Below are positions 33,798 through 42,224 of a stretch of DNA of 44,099 nucleotides, piece after piece. The DNA is from Saprospiraceae bacterium. GTDB lineage: Bacteria > Bacteroidota > Bacteroidia > Chitinophagales > Saprospiraceae. The translations under genes were made by a program, and so were the position numbers. How positions within the stretch are numbered: position 1 is the stretch's first letter; each line of letters starts with the position of its first letter. Under the pieces are notes generated by a model. The model saw only the letters and a list, made by a program, of their open reading frames with translations. It had not been told where the DNA came from and searched no databases. The DNA lies in the NCBI GenBank assembly GCA_022844565.1, contig JALHLK010000036.1, positions 10,289 to 54,387 of the forward strand. The letters run 5' to 3'.

Positions 33798-34337
33798 ATG
33801 ATACAAAATATTAAATCGCTTATTGAAGCCAATAATAAACTTTACCACCTTATTTTCATTTTGGCAGTTACCATTGGTTTTCCTTTTATAATACACATGA
33901 TTCCTCCAGTGAATGGTACGCCTACAGGGGCAATTTTATTACCCATGTTTTATATTTCCATACCAGCAATTTACTTATTTAAAGATTATAAGTTGGTTGC
34001 TTTGGGCGTTGGTCTTGCACCTATAGTAAACCATATTTTTACTGGCAGGCCTGATATAAGTTTAATGACTATTCTGACTTTTGAGTTAGTAGTTTATACG
34101 GTGATGGTCAATTGGCTTTTAAAAAGGGAAAGTAAATGGATTAAAATGAATGTAGGAGGTTTGGGATATGTATTGACAAAGGTGATTTCTTCTTTAGTAC
34201 TGTTTTTACCATTTAAAATGTTGAACATGGAGTCCGGATCCTTTTTTCTGGGTTCTCTCTCGCGTGCTATTCCAGGGATTATAATATTATGCATTATTTC
34301 TCAAATCTGTTATTACAAATTTAATAGCGATGACTAA
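33798..34337 (+). CDS. ECF-transporter S-component-like membrane protein
   Basis: A 179-aa protein with about five or six hydrophobic segments. The order of text (GAILLPMFYISIPAIYLF, then VALGVGLAPIVNHIFTGRPD) recalls ECF S-components of Bacteroidota, where a similar PMFY... PxxN...GxP run is found. No energising module (ATPases or EcfT) is in the window. It overlaps the phosphoribosyltransferase gene by 8 bp, so the two are likely to work together. This call is a resemblance by eye and could be wrong. Confidence 0.5.
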   Translation: MIQNIKSLIEANNKLYHLIFILAVTIGFPFIIHMIPPVNGTPTGAILLPMFYISIPAIYLFKDYKLVALGVGLAPIVNHIFTGRPDISLMTILTFELVVYTVMVNWLLKRESKWIKMNVGGLGYVLTKVISSLVLFLPFKMLNMESGSFFLGSLSRAIPGIIILCIISQICYYKFNSDD

Positions 34338-34734
34338 TTTAAGCTTTACAGAAATAAGTGAAAGATTAGGTAAAACACATTTTCCAGAAATAGATGTTGT
34401 GATAGGAATAGGCACAGGTGGAATAGTAGTTTCTTCACTCATAGCACATCAATTGTCAAAACCACTCCATTTGATTAAAGTTAACTATAGGAATATGGAT
34501 AACAGTATCAAGTATGACGAGCCTCAATTGTTAAAAGAAAACACATTTTTAGGAAATGATGATATAAAAGTTTTATTAGTGGACGATGTAAGTGTGTCTG
34601 GAAAAACCTTAGTCTTTGCTAAACAAATTCTCAATTTTAAAGACGTTACCACCTTTGTTTTAAAAGGCAAAAATGCAGATATTGTCCTTTTTCCTGAAAT
34701 AAAAGAATGTGTGAATTGGCCGTGGAATATTTAA
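34330..34734 (+). CDS. Type I phosphoribosyltransferase-like protein
   Basis: A 134-aa protein. The PRPP-binding loop is plain: VLLVDDVSVSGKTLVFA, preceded by the strand-loop VVIGIGTGGIVVSSLIA. Short relative to HGPRT or OPRT, but enough for a type I PRTase core. It may salvage a base, or act as a regulatory PRTase. It overlaps the ECF-S-like gene by 8 bp. No other nucleotide metabolism genes are near. Its presence in a polysaccharide operon is unusual. Confidence 0.8.
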   Translation: MTNLSFTEISERLGKTHFPEIDVVIGIGTGGIVVSSLIAHQLSKPLHLIKVNYRNMDNSIKYDEPQLLKENTFLGNDDIKVLLVDDVSVSGKTLVFAKQILNFKDVTTFVLKGKNADIVLFPEIKECVNWPWNI

Positions 34735-34787
34735 AGCCGCAACCGAATTTTTTGCTTTAACTAAACGGAAATCCACCAATATTAAAT

Positions 34788-35861
34788 ATGAATCAAAAAC
34801 TAAACATCTTAATCACAGGCGTTGGTGGTCCTACCCCAAGGTCCTTTGCCAGAGCCATCAAGGAAATTGGTAATTATAAAAAGTATAGCATTATTGCTAC
34901 CGATATCCATCCGCACGCTATTGGATTATACCAAAAAGAAATGTTTGACATCAGCGTCATAACTCCTAAATCCAATGCTCGTGACTATTGGCCTTTTATG
35001 GAAGAGGTCATTGCAAAATATAAGATTGACATAGCGGTTATATTACCAGAGCAGGAAGTATTAGCATGGAGTGAAAGACAAGCTTATGGTGTATTACCCT
35101 GCAAAGCATTGATACCACCAAAAGCAGCCGTAGATAAAATGTTGGATAAAGGTATTCTTACATCTGCATTGAAAGAATCAGGATTGGTGCCAAAATCTGT
35201 CCTCATTGATACAAAATCTGAAGACTTAAAAAGCCAAACGGAATCAGTATTGAGCTATCCTTATTGGATAAGGTCTGCTACAGGTTCGTCAGGACTTGGG
35301 TCGTATAAAGTTGAATCTTTTGATGATCTCATAAAATGGACCACTATCAATAAGGGTATAGATAACTTTATAGCTAGTGCCTATTTACCCGGTAGAAACT
35401 TGGCTTGTAAAATGTTATACTACGATGGAAAATTGGTGAGAGCTGCTTGTGCAGAGCGAGTAAATTATATCATGGCCAAGGTGGCTCCTTCTGGTATAAC
35501 AGGCAATACATCTTTTGGTCGCTTAATCAACGATGAAAAGATTTTTAACGTCGCGAATGAGGCAATGAATATCATGTTTGAAATTACAGGGGCTGATAAA
35601 CATGGATTTTTTACTGTAGATTTAAAAGAAGATCAGGATGGTACACCGATGATCACAGAAATAAATGTTAGACATGTAGCATTTACCCAATGTTTTGCTA
35701 AAGGAGGAGCTAACTTGTGTGAAGATACGATTAGATTATTAGATAATGATAATACGTTTAACCATGATTTTCACCATTATCAATTTGAAGAAGATTTAAT
35801 ATTTTTGAGGGATGTGGATGAAAGACCGATTTTAATGAAAGAAAGTGATTTATTAAAGTAA
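34788..35861 (+). CDS. Carbamoyl-phosphate-synthase-like ATP-grasp protein
   Basis: A 357-aa ATP-grasp protein. N-terminal Rossmann part ILITGVGGPTPRSFARAIKE and IIATDIHPHAIGLYQ; ATP-grasp part YPYWIRSATGSSGLGSYKVE, FIASAYLPGRNLACKMLYYD and metal-binding DGTPMITEINVRHVAFTQ. This is the third ATP-grasp gene in the locus and is different in type from the other two. It could form an amide between an amino acid and a uronic acid, which would fit the dehydrogenase at 2177; that is inference. Confidence 0.85.
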   Translation: MNQKLNILITGVGGPTPRSFARAIKEIGNYKKYSIIATDIHPHAIGLYQKEMFDISVITPKSNARDYWPFMEEVIAKYKIDIAVILPEQEVLAWSERQAYGVLPCKALIPPKAAVDKMLDKGILTSALKESGLVPKSVLIDTKSEDLKSQTESVLSYPYWIRSATGSSGLGSYKVESFDDLIKWTTINKGIDNFIASAYLPGRNLACKMLYYDGKLVRAACAERVNYIMAKVAPSGITGNTSFGRLINDEKIFNVANEAMNIMFEITGADKHGFFTVDLKEDQDGTPMITEINVRHVAFTQCFAKGGANLCEDTIRLLDNDNTFNHDFHHYQFEEDLIFLRDVDERPILMKESDLLK

Positions 35862-35936
35862 TAATGACATGTAATGAGAAGGAGCTAAAAGCCTAGATAT
35901 GTTTAAACTACTTTATCATTTATTAAGTTAATTTTC

Positions 35937-36647
35937 TTGTATTCAACATTTATAAAACCAGTCTTTGACATTGTACCTGCATTCATAGCGACTGTACTTT
36001 TACTCCCTTTTATACTAATTATTGTTTTGGTATTAAAGTTTACCGGAGAAGGGGAAATATTTTATGTGCAAGAAAGAGTAGGTCATAAAAACAAACCATT
36101 CGGCATTCTAAAATTTGCCACCATGCTTAAAAACAGCCTCAACATAGGCAGTAAAACCATTACAGTGAGGAATGATCCAAGAATCACCCCCATGGGTAAA
36201 TGGCTACGCATCACCAAACTTAATGAATTGCCTCAGATCATCAATGTACTCAAAGGAGATATGTCGATCGTGGGCCCAAGACCTTTATTGGTAACCAGTT
36301 TTCAAAAATATGTTCCTGAAGTACGAGAAGTGATTTATCAAAACAGACCAGGTATCACAGGTATCGGCTCTTTAGTATTCCGTGATGAAGAAAAACTGGT
36401 CAGTATGGTAAAACAAAAAGGCAGAGACCCCATGGAATATTACAAGCAACATATCTACCCCTATAAAGGTGCTCTCGAATTATGGTATCACCAAAATATT
36501 TCTTTTAAAACTGATTTTATTATATTGATGCTTACCTTCTGGTCTATTATAAATAAAAACTCGAACGTAGTTTTTAAACTTTTCAAAACCTTACCTCCCA
36601 AACCAACCGAACTTACCATTAAAGGGATTCAAAACCCTTCTTTCTAG
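35937..36647 (+). CDS. Initiating sugar-phosphate transferase A (PglC/WcaJ family, short form)
   Basis: A 236-aa monotopic membrane transferase. One N-terminal re-entrant helix (VFDIVPAFIATVLLLPFILI), then GEIFYVQERVGHKNKPFGIL, TKLNELPQIINVLKGDMSIV, GPRPLL, and the catalytic Asp-Glu pair in FRDEEKL. It loads a sugar-1-phosphate onto undecaprenyl phosphate at the start of the repeat unit. The length matches the PglC short form that lacks the five-helix domain of WcaJ. TTG start. A close paralogue lies at 40744, so this locus has two initiating enzymes. Confidence 0.9.
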   Translation: MYSTFIKPVFDIVPAFIATVLLLPFILIIVLVLKFTGEGEIFYVQERVGHKNKPFGILKFATMLKNSLNIGSKTITVRNDPRITPMGKWLRITKLNELPQIINVLKGDMSIVGPRPLLVTSFQKYVPEVREVIYQNRPGITGIGSLVFRDEEKLVSMVKQKGRDPMEYYKQHIYPYKGALELWYHQNISFKTDFIILMLTFWSIINKNSNVVFKLFKTLPPKPTELTIKGIQNPSF

Positions 36648-36658
36648 GATTTCTACCC

Positions 36659-37435
36659 ATGATTGACTTAACAAAATTAGTAGTCAATTTTCTCACGCAG
36701 CCGTGGTATGTCTTTTGGGCATTATTAGTTATTCATTTTTACGGAGTCTTCGTAAAGAAAAAGCAAACGCAGCGATGGTTGTATTTGGCTTTGGGATGGT
36801 TACTGATTACGGGTACCAAATTTCTACCTGATCTCTTGGTATACGGCTTGGAATCCCAATATTCTGTTATCGATGTGCAAAAGACAGACAGGTCTAAAAC
36901 CTATTATATCCATGTATTAGGTGGAGGTAGTTATCATGATACTCAGCTTCCCTCCCACGAGCAATTATCGACTCCTAGCCTCAGCAGGGTCATGGAAGGG
37001 GTTCGTTTGTACCATGCCTTATCAGGAAGTAAGATGATATTTTCAGGGTATTCTGCAAGTGGAGAAATCAGTCAAGCAAAGATAGGTGCGAACGCAGCAA
37101 TAACTTTTGGAGTTGATAGTTCCGACATAATACTGTTGGAATCATCAAAAACAACAGAAGAAGAAGCTATAGACAATGCATCGTTAAAGCTACCATCAAC
37201 AACCCGTTTACTCCTAGTCACCAGTGACATTCATATGCCTCGAGCTATGTTTATATTTAACCAAAACAACCTTAATCCAATACCTGCACCTGGCGGTCAC
37301 ATTCTTAAAAAGCACTATATTAAAAACAAAACTAGTTGGTGGTGGTCTTCTAGTGAAGATAATTTTGGAAAATTTAACGCGTCTTTGCATGAATATGTCG
37401 GTCTATTGTGGGCCAATTTAAGATTTAATAAATAA
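36659..37435 (+). CDS. DUF218 (YdcF/ElyC/SanA-like) membrane protein
   Basis: A 258-aa protein with two N-terminal hydrophobic segments (PWYVFWALLVIHFYGVFV and WLYLALGWLLITGTKFLP) and a periplasmic DUF218 domain: IHVLGGGSYHD, SRVMEGVRLYHAL, SGYSASGEISQ and LLLVTSDIHMPRAMFIF. ElyC of E. coli is linked to undecaprenyl-phosphate lipid carrier use. That fits a polysaccharide operon. It starts 11 bp after transferase A and ends 11 bp before the aminotransferase. Confidence 0.85.
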   Translation: MIDLTKLVVNFLTQPWYVFWALLVIHFYGVFVKKKQTQRWLYLALGWLLITGTKFLPDLLVYGLESQYSVIDVQKTDRSKTYYIHVLGGGSYHDTQLPSHEQLSTPSLSRVMEGVRLYHALSGSKMIFSGYSASGEISQAKIGANAAITFGVDSSDIILLESSKTTEEEAIDNASLKLPSTTRLLLVTSDIHMPRAMFIFNQNNLNPIPAPGGHILKKHYIKNKTSWWWSSSEDNFGKFNASLHEYVGLLWANLRFNK

Positions 37436-37446
37436 TAGTATAAACG

Positions 37447-38601
37447 ATGATACCACTATCCATACCCAATATCTCAGGCAACGAATGGCAATACGTAAAA
37501 GATTGTCTTGATACTGGATGGATTTCTTCAGTAGGCAGCTATGTCAATCAATTTGAAGAAAAAATTACAGAATTTACAGGAGCAAAATATGCTGTAGCCA
37601 CTATGAATGGTACGGCTGCTTTGCACATTGCGTTACAATTGGCAGGTGTAAGAGAAAAAGACTTAGTAATCGTGCCAAATATTACTTTCGTAGCCAGCTG
37701 TAATGCCATCAAATACGCAGGTGCTGATCCTATGCTCATCGATATTGATCCCCACACCTGGCAGATGGAATTGGATTTGCTAGAAGAACATTTGGAAAAA
37801 TATACCTACATTGTTGCTGAGGGCGACGGGGAGACAGAGGAGATCGTAAGGCCCTATAGCTTGTTATCTCATAGAAGAATAGGGGCTATAATGCCCGTAC
37901 ATGTGTTAGGCAATATGGTAGATATGGATAGGCTTCAGCGTATCTGCAAAAGATTTTATTTGCCGATGGTAGAAGATTCGACAGAGGCATTAGGCTCATA
38001 TTTTAATAAGCAACATGCTGGCACTTTTGGCCAATTTGGTACTTTTAGTTTTAATGGAAATAAAATCATCAGTACTGGAGGTGGAGGTGTGATTGTAACC
38101 AATGATGAGATCCTAGCAAAAAAAGCCAAACACATCACCACAACAGCTAAAAAAGATCCCTTTGAATACGATCATGACGAAGTTGGGTATAATTACCGAT
38201 TGGTAAATATCTTAGCGGCAGTGGGTGTAGCGCAAATGGAGCAGTTACCAGCTTTCCTTGAGCGCAAAAAAGCCATTGACAAATATTATAGAGAGCATTT
38301 AGAAAATGAAAATTTACAATTCCAAAAAGTTGGTGATCGCGTCATTCCTAATAATTGGTTACACACAATGAAGGTCAAAGACCAACGAGGCATGATCAAA
38401 CATTTATTGGATAACGGGGTACAATGTAGACCATTTTGGGTACCTATGAATCAGTTGAAAATGTACCAAAATTGTCGGTATATATCAAATAATGATATTT
38501 CGAATATGATTTATCGCTCTTGCATCTCCATCCCATCTTCTACCAATCTTACAGATGCTCAAGTGGAGGAAGTGGTGAGGGTGGTACAATCTTTCAAATA
38601 A
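37447..38601 (+). CDS. legC: LegC-family PLP aminotransferase (DegT/DnrJ/EryC1)
   Basis: A 384-aa sugar aminotransferase. The start IPLSIPNISGNEWQYVKDCL and DTGWISSVGSYVNQFEEKI are strongly like the LegC family; NGTAALHIAL, the PLP-binding Lys206 (FSFNGNKIISTGGGG) and D177 (VEDSTEALGS) are present. It transfers an amino group to the 4-keto-6-deoxy product of a UDP-GlcNAc 4,6-dehydratase. The dehydratase at 39413 and the acetyltransferase at 9776 are natural partners on the way to legionaminic acid or bacillosamine. The stop codon merges with the first palindrome of a RAYT unit. Confidence 0.9.
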   Translation: MIPLSIPNISGNEWQYVKDCLDTGWISSVGSYVNQFEEKITEFTGAKYAVATMNGTAALHIALQLAGVREKDLVIVPNITFVASCNAIKYAGADPMLIDIDPHTWQMELDLLEEHLEKYTYIVAEGDGETEEIVRPYSLLSHRRIGAIMPVHVLGNMVDMDRLQRICKRFYLPMVEDSTEALGSYFNKQHAGTFGQFGTFSFNGNKIISTGGGGVIVTNDEILAKKAKHITTTAKKDPFEYDHDEVGYNYRLVNILAAVGVAQMEQLPAFLERKKAIDKYYREHLENENLQFQKVGDRVIPNNWLHTMKVKDQRGMIKHLLDNGVQCRPFWVPMNQLKMYQNCRYISNNDISNMIYRSCISIPSSTNLTDAQVEEVVRVVQSFK

Positions 38602-38627
38602 TGGCAATTCAATCTGTGATTGAATTC
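38600..38627. repeat. REP-like palindrome upstream of RAYT 1
   Basis: AATTCAATC (38606-38614), loop TGT, GATTGAATT (38618-38626), preceded by TAATGGC that includes the stop codon of the aminotransferase. The same TAATGGC head precedes the palindromes after this RAYT gene (39304-39371) and those of the 41701 array. Confidence 0.75.
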
Positions 38628-38647
38628 AGAAGGGAGTTATAAAAGTC

Positions 38648-39304
38648 ATGAAAACATTCTATAGACAACGCCTACCCCACATCCAACCCATAGGAGCATC
38701 CTTCTTCGTCACATTCAGACTTTTTGGAAGTCTACCCAGATCCATAATCAAAGAATTAAAAGTTGAATACGAAGACAAGATACAAGACATTATTAAAAAA
38801 GATATCACCAGCCACCAAAAAAACTTAGAAATCTTCAATCTAAGAAAAGAATATTTAGTAGAATATGATTCCCTTTTACATAAAGTTAATACAGGTCCCA
38901 TTTATTTAGCCAACGATAATATCAGAGCAATTCTCCAAAAACAACTACATCGATTTGACAACATACTATACGATTTAATTTGCTACAGCATAATGTCAAA
39001 TCATGTACACATATTAATTAATACAAGTATCCAATTAGAGGCCATTAATGACGACACTGAACTTGAAATGAACTACAAGCCACTCGATGTAATCATGAAG
39101 AAAATAAAAGGACCATCAGCGTGGTATTCCAATAAAGAATTGAATAAAAATGGACAGTTTTGGGAAAGAGAAAGTTTTGACATATACATCAGAAATGAGA
39201 TTATGTATAGTAACGTGATTTCATACATATTGAATAATCCCATAAAAGCAAACATGGTAAAAAACTGGGAAGAATTCCCCGGCAACTACCTGAAACTATC
39301 CTAA
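38648..39304 (+). CDS. REP-associated tyrosine transposase (RAYT/Y1_Tnp), copy 1
   Basis: A 218-aa Y1-type (IS200-like) transposase of the RAYT class. N-terminus FYRQRLPHIQPIGASFFVTF, metal-binding HxH in MSNHVHILIN, catalytic Tyr in FWERESFDIYIRNE, and C-terminal NPIKANMVKNWEEFPGNY. RAYTs process single-stranded DNA at REP palindromes. Both sides carry palindromes of one kind (GATTGAATT; GATTGCAA/GATTACAG). It interrupts the aminotransferase-dehydratase pair without cutting either gene. It seems intact, whereas copy 2 at 42225 is broken. First codons are C-rich compared with neighbours. Confidence 0.9.
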   Translation: MKTFYRQRLPHIQPIGASFFVTFRLFGSLPRSIIKELKVEYEDKIQDIIKKDITSHQKNLEIFNLRKEYLVEYDSLLHKVNTGPIYLANDNIRAILQKQLHRFDNILYDLICYSIMSNHVHILINTSIQLEAINDDTELEMNYKPLDVIMKKIKGPSAWYSNKELNKNGQFWERESFDIYIRNEIMYSNVISYILNNPIKANMVKNWEEFPGNYLKLS

Positions 39305-39371
39305 TGGCCTAATAATGGCCTTGCAATCTTCGATTGCAAACTTCTGTAATCGAAGATTACAGTGCCATTAT
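39304..39371. repeat. Paired REP palindromes downstream of RAYT 1
   Basis: Two hairpins side by side: TTGCAATC-TTC-GATTGCAA (39321-39339) and CTGTAATC-GAA-GATTACAG (39344-39362), enclosed by ATAATGGC (39312-39319) and GCCATTAT (39364-39371), so the whole can form a three-way fold. The RAYT stop codon TAA lies in TCCTAATGGCC at the left edge. Confidence 0.9.
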
Positions 39372-39412
39372 GACCAATTAAGACCCATTAACACAAATAA
39401 AAAACACACCAC

Positions 39413-40624
39413 ATGCACATCATAGACATACCACAATTCATAAAATCTCATATCACCAAAAGAGATAAAAGCCTTTTTGAAGCAGATATTGCACAACACA
39501 AAGAACAGTTATCAGCTCATATAAAAGGCAAGTCTGTTATGGTCATCGGTGGAGCTGGTACAATAGGTTCTTCCTACATCAAAGCGATATTAAACTTTGA
39601 GCCTGCCAAACTTTATGTAGTGGATACCAATGAGAATGGACTAACTGAACTTACTCGAGATTTAAGATCAAATCATGGTCAGTACATTCCGGAAGACTAC
39701 AAAACCTATCCAATGAATTTTGGAGATACGGTATTCAAAAAGATGTTTGTCAATGAGGGCCCTTTTCATATAGTAGCCAATTTTGCAGCTCATAAACATG
39801 TACGCAGTGAAAAGGATCAATATTCCATTGAAGCCATGATTGATAATAATGTATTTAAAGCTAAAGATTTTTTGGATTTGCTTTCTACACATAAACCCGA
39901 ACACTTCTTTTGTGTATCTACCGACAAAGCTGCTAATCCCGTAAACGTCATGGGTGCGAGTAAGAAACTAATGGAAGAAGTCATTATGGCATATAGTAAG
40001 GATATCAAAATTACTACAGCTAGATTTGCAAATGTGGCTTTTAGTAATGGAAGTCTGTTGGATGGATATTTACAGAGGTTATTAAAAAAACAACCCATTT
40101 CATGTCCATCAGATGTCAAAAGATTTTTTGTGTCACCAGAAGAAAGTGGTCAGATTTGTATGTTGGCTTGTATTTTGGGGAATAGTGGTGAGATCTATTT
40201 CCCTAAACTAGATGAAGTTGAAATGGTCAACTTCAAGGCCATTACCATTGATTTTTTCAGAGAAATGAATATCTCAACCGTAGAATGTTTAAGTGAAAAG
40301 GAGGCAAGAAATATATCTTCTGTAATGTCTATAGAAGATCCTCATCCTATTTATTTTTTTGAATCGGATACATCGGGAGAAAAACTTTATGAAGAATTTT
40401 TTACCGAGAAAGATGAAGTAGATTTGGTCAACTACGAGGGTATAGGTGTCATTAAAAATGCTGTTAAACCCAGCATTAATCAAATAGAACATTGTATTGG
40501 TGAATTAAAAATGTTACTAAATTCAGAAACTTATGATAAATCTGACATCGTTAAATTAATGAAAAAACATTTACCCGATTTCGAACACATCGAAACAGGG
40601 AAGAGTTTGGATCAAAAGATGTAA
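39413..40624 (+). CDS. PglF-like UDP-GlcNAc 4,6-dehydratase without membrane domain
   Basis: A 403-aa SDR of the FlaA1/PglF/CapD branch with an unusual N-terminus of about 40 residues and no transmembrane helices. Seen: VMVIGGAGTIGSSYIKAIL, ANFAAHKHVRSEKDQYSIEA, and the active site STDKAANPVNVMGASKKLMEE, where Met replaces the usual Tyr of YxxxK. RFANVAFSNGSLL follows. With the LegC-like aminotransferase it would give a UDP-4-amino-6-deoxy sugar for bacillosamine or legionaminic acid. Substrate is by family inference. It is 120 bp upstream of sugar transferase B. Confidence 0.87.
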   Translation: MHIIDIPQFIKSHITKRDKSLFEADIAQHKEQLSAHIKGKSVMVIGGAGTIGSSYIKAILNFEPAKLYVVDTNENGLTELTRDLRSNHGQYIPEDYKTYPMNFGDTVFKKMFVNEGPFHIVANFAAHKHVRSEKDQYSIEAMIDNNVFKAKDFLDLLSTHKPEHFFCVSTDKAANPVNVMGASKKLMEEVIMAYSKDIKITTARFANVAFSNGSLLDGYLQRLLKKQPISCPSDVKRFFVSPEESGQICMLACILGNSGEIYFPKLDEVEMVNFKAITIDFFREMNISTVECLSEKEARNISSVMSIEDPHPIYFFESDTSGEKLYEEFFTEKDEVDLVNYEGIGVIKNAVKPSINQIEHCIGELKMLLNSETYDKSDIVKLMKKHLPDFEHIETGKSLDQKM

Positions 40625-40743
40625 TTCTTAAGTGCTAGTGATTCAATAAAATGATTGAGTTGGTAGCTACGATCTAACCCTTCTACGTTCTAATTCTTCT
40701 ATGAGCTACGATCTAGTCCCTACGACCTAAAACCATAAATCAC

Positions 40744-41415
40744 ATGTACAAATTTGTAAAACGTTTTTTCGACATACTTTCTTCTATGGTAGCATTAACG
40801 GTACTATCCCCATTGTTGATACCCATAGCGATAGGTTTGAAATTAACGGGTGAAGGCTATATATGGTATTTTCAAGAAAGAGTAGGTTTTAGAAACAAGC
40901 TATTTAATATTTATAAATTTGCCACTATGCTTAAAGATAGTCCAAATATGGCAGGAGGTCTTATTACTACCAAAAAAGACCCAAGACTCACCCCACTCGG
41001 TAGCTTTTTGAGAGGAACGAAAATAAATGAATTACCACAATTGATCAATATATTTAAAGGAGATATGAGTGTAGTTGGACCACGTCCTTTAATGCAAAAA
41101 AGCTTCAATGCTTATTCTGACAATGTCCAAAAAATTATCTATAATGTACAACCAGGTTTGACAGGAATAGGATCTATCATTTTTAGAGATGAAGAAACAT
41201 TGATCACAGAGGTACGTGATCGTGGCGGCGACGCTTGGGACTTTTATAAAAATACCATTTATCCACATAAAGGGGAGCTCGAAATTTGGTATCAAGCCCA
41301 CCAATCTTTTTGGACTGATCTCAAAATTATTTTTGCAACAGCTTGGGTGGTGATGAGCCCTAAAAGCGACATCGTCTATAAATGGTTTAAGGGATTGCCC
41401 AAGAGAAATTTTTAG
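40744..41415 (+). CDS. Initiating sugar-phosphate transferase B (PglC family, short form)
   Basis: A 223-aa paralogue of the protein at 35937. N-terminal helix FFDILSSMVALTVLSPLLIP, then YIWYFQERVGFRNKLFNIYK, TKINELPQLINIFKGDMSVV, GPRPLM and FRDEETL with the catalytic Asp-Glu pair. It transfers a sugar phosphate, perhaps diacetyl-bacillosamine-phosphate as PglC does, to the lipid carrier. It is the last gene before the strong terminator at 41470. The 120-bp gap before it carries GCTACGATCTA words twice. Confidence 0.9.
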   Translation: MYKFVKRFFDILSSMVALTVLSPLLIPIAIGLKLTGEGYIWYFQERVGFRNKLFNIYKFATMLKDSPNMAGGLITTKKDPRLTPLGSFLRGTKINELPQLINIFKGDMSVVGPRPLMQKSFNAYSDNVQKIIYNVQPGLTGIGSIIFRDEETLITEVRDRGGDAWDFYKNTIYPHKGELEIWYQAHQSFWTDLKIIFATAWVVMSPKSDIVYKWFKGLPKRNF

Positions 41416-41469
41416 TCATAGATTATCATAGTAGCAAAATAAAAAAGTAAGGTTCCGACTTTAAAAATC

Positions 41470-41518
41470 AAACCAAAAGGGGTTAAGAATTACACGTTCT
41501 TAGCCCTTTTTGGTTTTT
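41470..41518 (+). terminator. Strong intrinsic terminator at the end of the polysaccharide cluster
   Basis: The arm AACCAAAAGGGGTTAAGAA (41471-41489) pairs with TTCTTAGCCCTTTTTGGTT (41497-41515) with two imperfect pairs, around a 7-nt loop TTACACG, and runs into TTTTT. It begins 55 bp after the last cluster gene. This is the clearest transcription end in the window. Confidence 0.93.
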
Positions 41519-41544
41519 AATGCAAAAATGCAAGATGACAGACT

Positions 41545-41594
41545 GTTCCCGATAGGGAATCGATTGAAAGATTTCAATCGATAAGGAAGGGAAC
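41545..41594. repeat. Nested palindrome after the terminator
   Basis: ATCGATTGAAA (41559-41569) and TTTCAATCGAT (41572-41582) form a hairpin with a 2-nt centre; outside it GTTCCC (41545-41550) pairs with GGGAAC (41589-41594). Origin unknown; it may be a degenerate REP-type element. The remaining 100 bp up to 41700 show two AAAACTTTGYGAGGCT words and nothing else. Confidence 0.75.
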
Positions 41595-41700
41595 CGAGCA
41601 AAACTTTGCGAGGCTACTACAAATGTTATTAAGGTCCACTACAAAACTTTGTGAGGCTTATACAATGTTTGAATGCAGGGATCCGTGAATGTCCTGTCCG

Positions 41701-42217
41701 GGATGCCTAATGGCCCTCCAAATTTATTTGGAGGATAAGATTGCCAAATAAATTTGGCAAGCCATTAAGGGATTCACTTAAATAAATTTGAGGAGGCAAG
41801 AATGCGAGAATGCCCCGTTCTGAAAGAGATAGACTTTTACAAGTAACGGGATGCCTAATGGCCCACCAAATTTATTTGGGGATATGAGTTGCCAAATAAA
41901 TTTGGCAAGCCATTAAGGGATTCACTTAAATAAATGCGAGGAGGCAAGAATGCGAGAATGCCCCGTTCTGAAAGAGATAGACTTTTACAAGTAACGGGAT
42001 GCCTAATGGCCCACCAAATTTATTTGGGGATATGAGTTGCCAAATAAATTTGGCAAGCCATTAAGGGATTCACATAAATAAATGCGAGGAGGAAAGAATG
42101 TGAGAATGCCCCGTTCTGAAAGAGATAGACTTTTACAAGTAACGGGATGCCTAATGGCCCTCCAAATTTATTTGGGGATATGAGTTTGATAAATAAATTT
42201 GGTAAACCATGAAAAAA
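41701..42217. repeat. 148-bp REP-like tandem array, about 3.5 copies
   Basis: GGATGCCTAATGGCCC recurs at 41701, 41849, 41997 and 42145, an exact 148-bp period. Each unit carries two hairpins, CCAAATTTATTTGG and GCCAAATAAATTTGGC, followed by GCCATTAAGGGATTCAC and GCCCCGTTCTGAAAGAG. The last copy is cut where the second RAYT gene begins (42225). A further half unit lies just after that gene at 43043-43140. So the RAYT sits inside its own repeat array. Confidence 0.95.
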
Positions 42218-42224
42218 ATAATAG

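Noticed and set aside
37224-37421. Plus-strand 65-aa frame in the DUF218 gene
   Set aside because: Shadow in another frame of a well-conserved gene.
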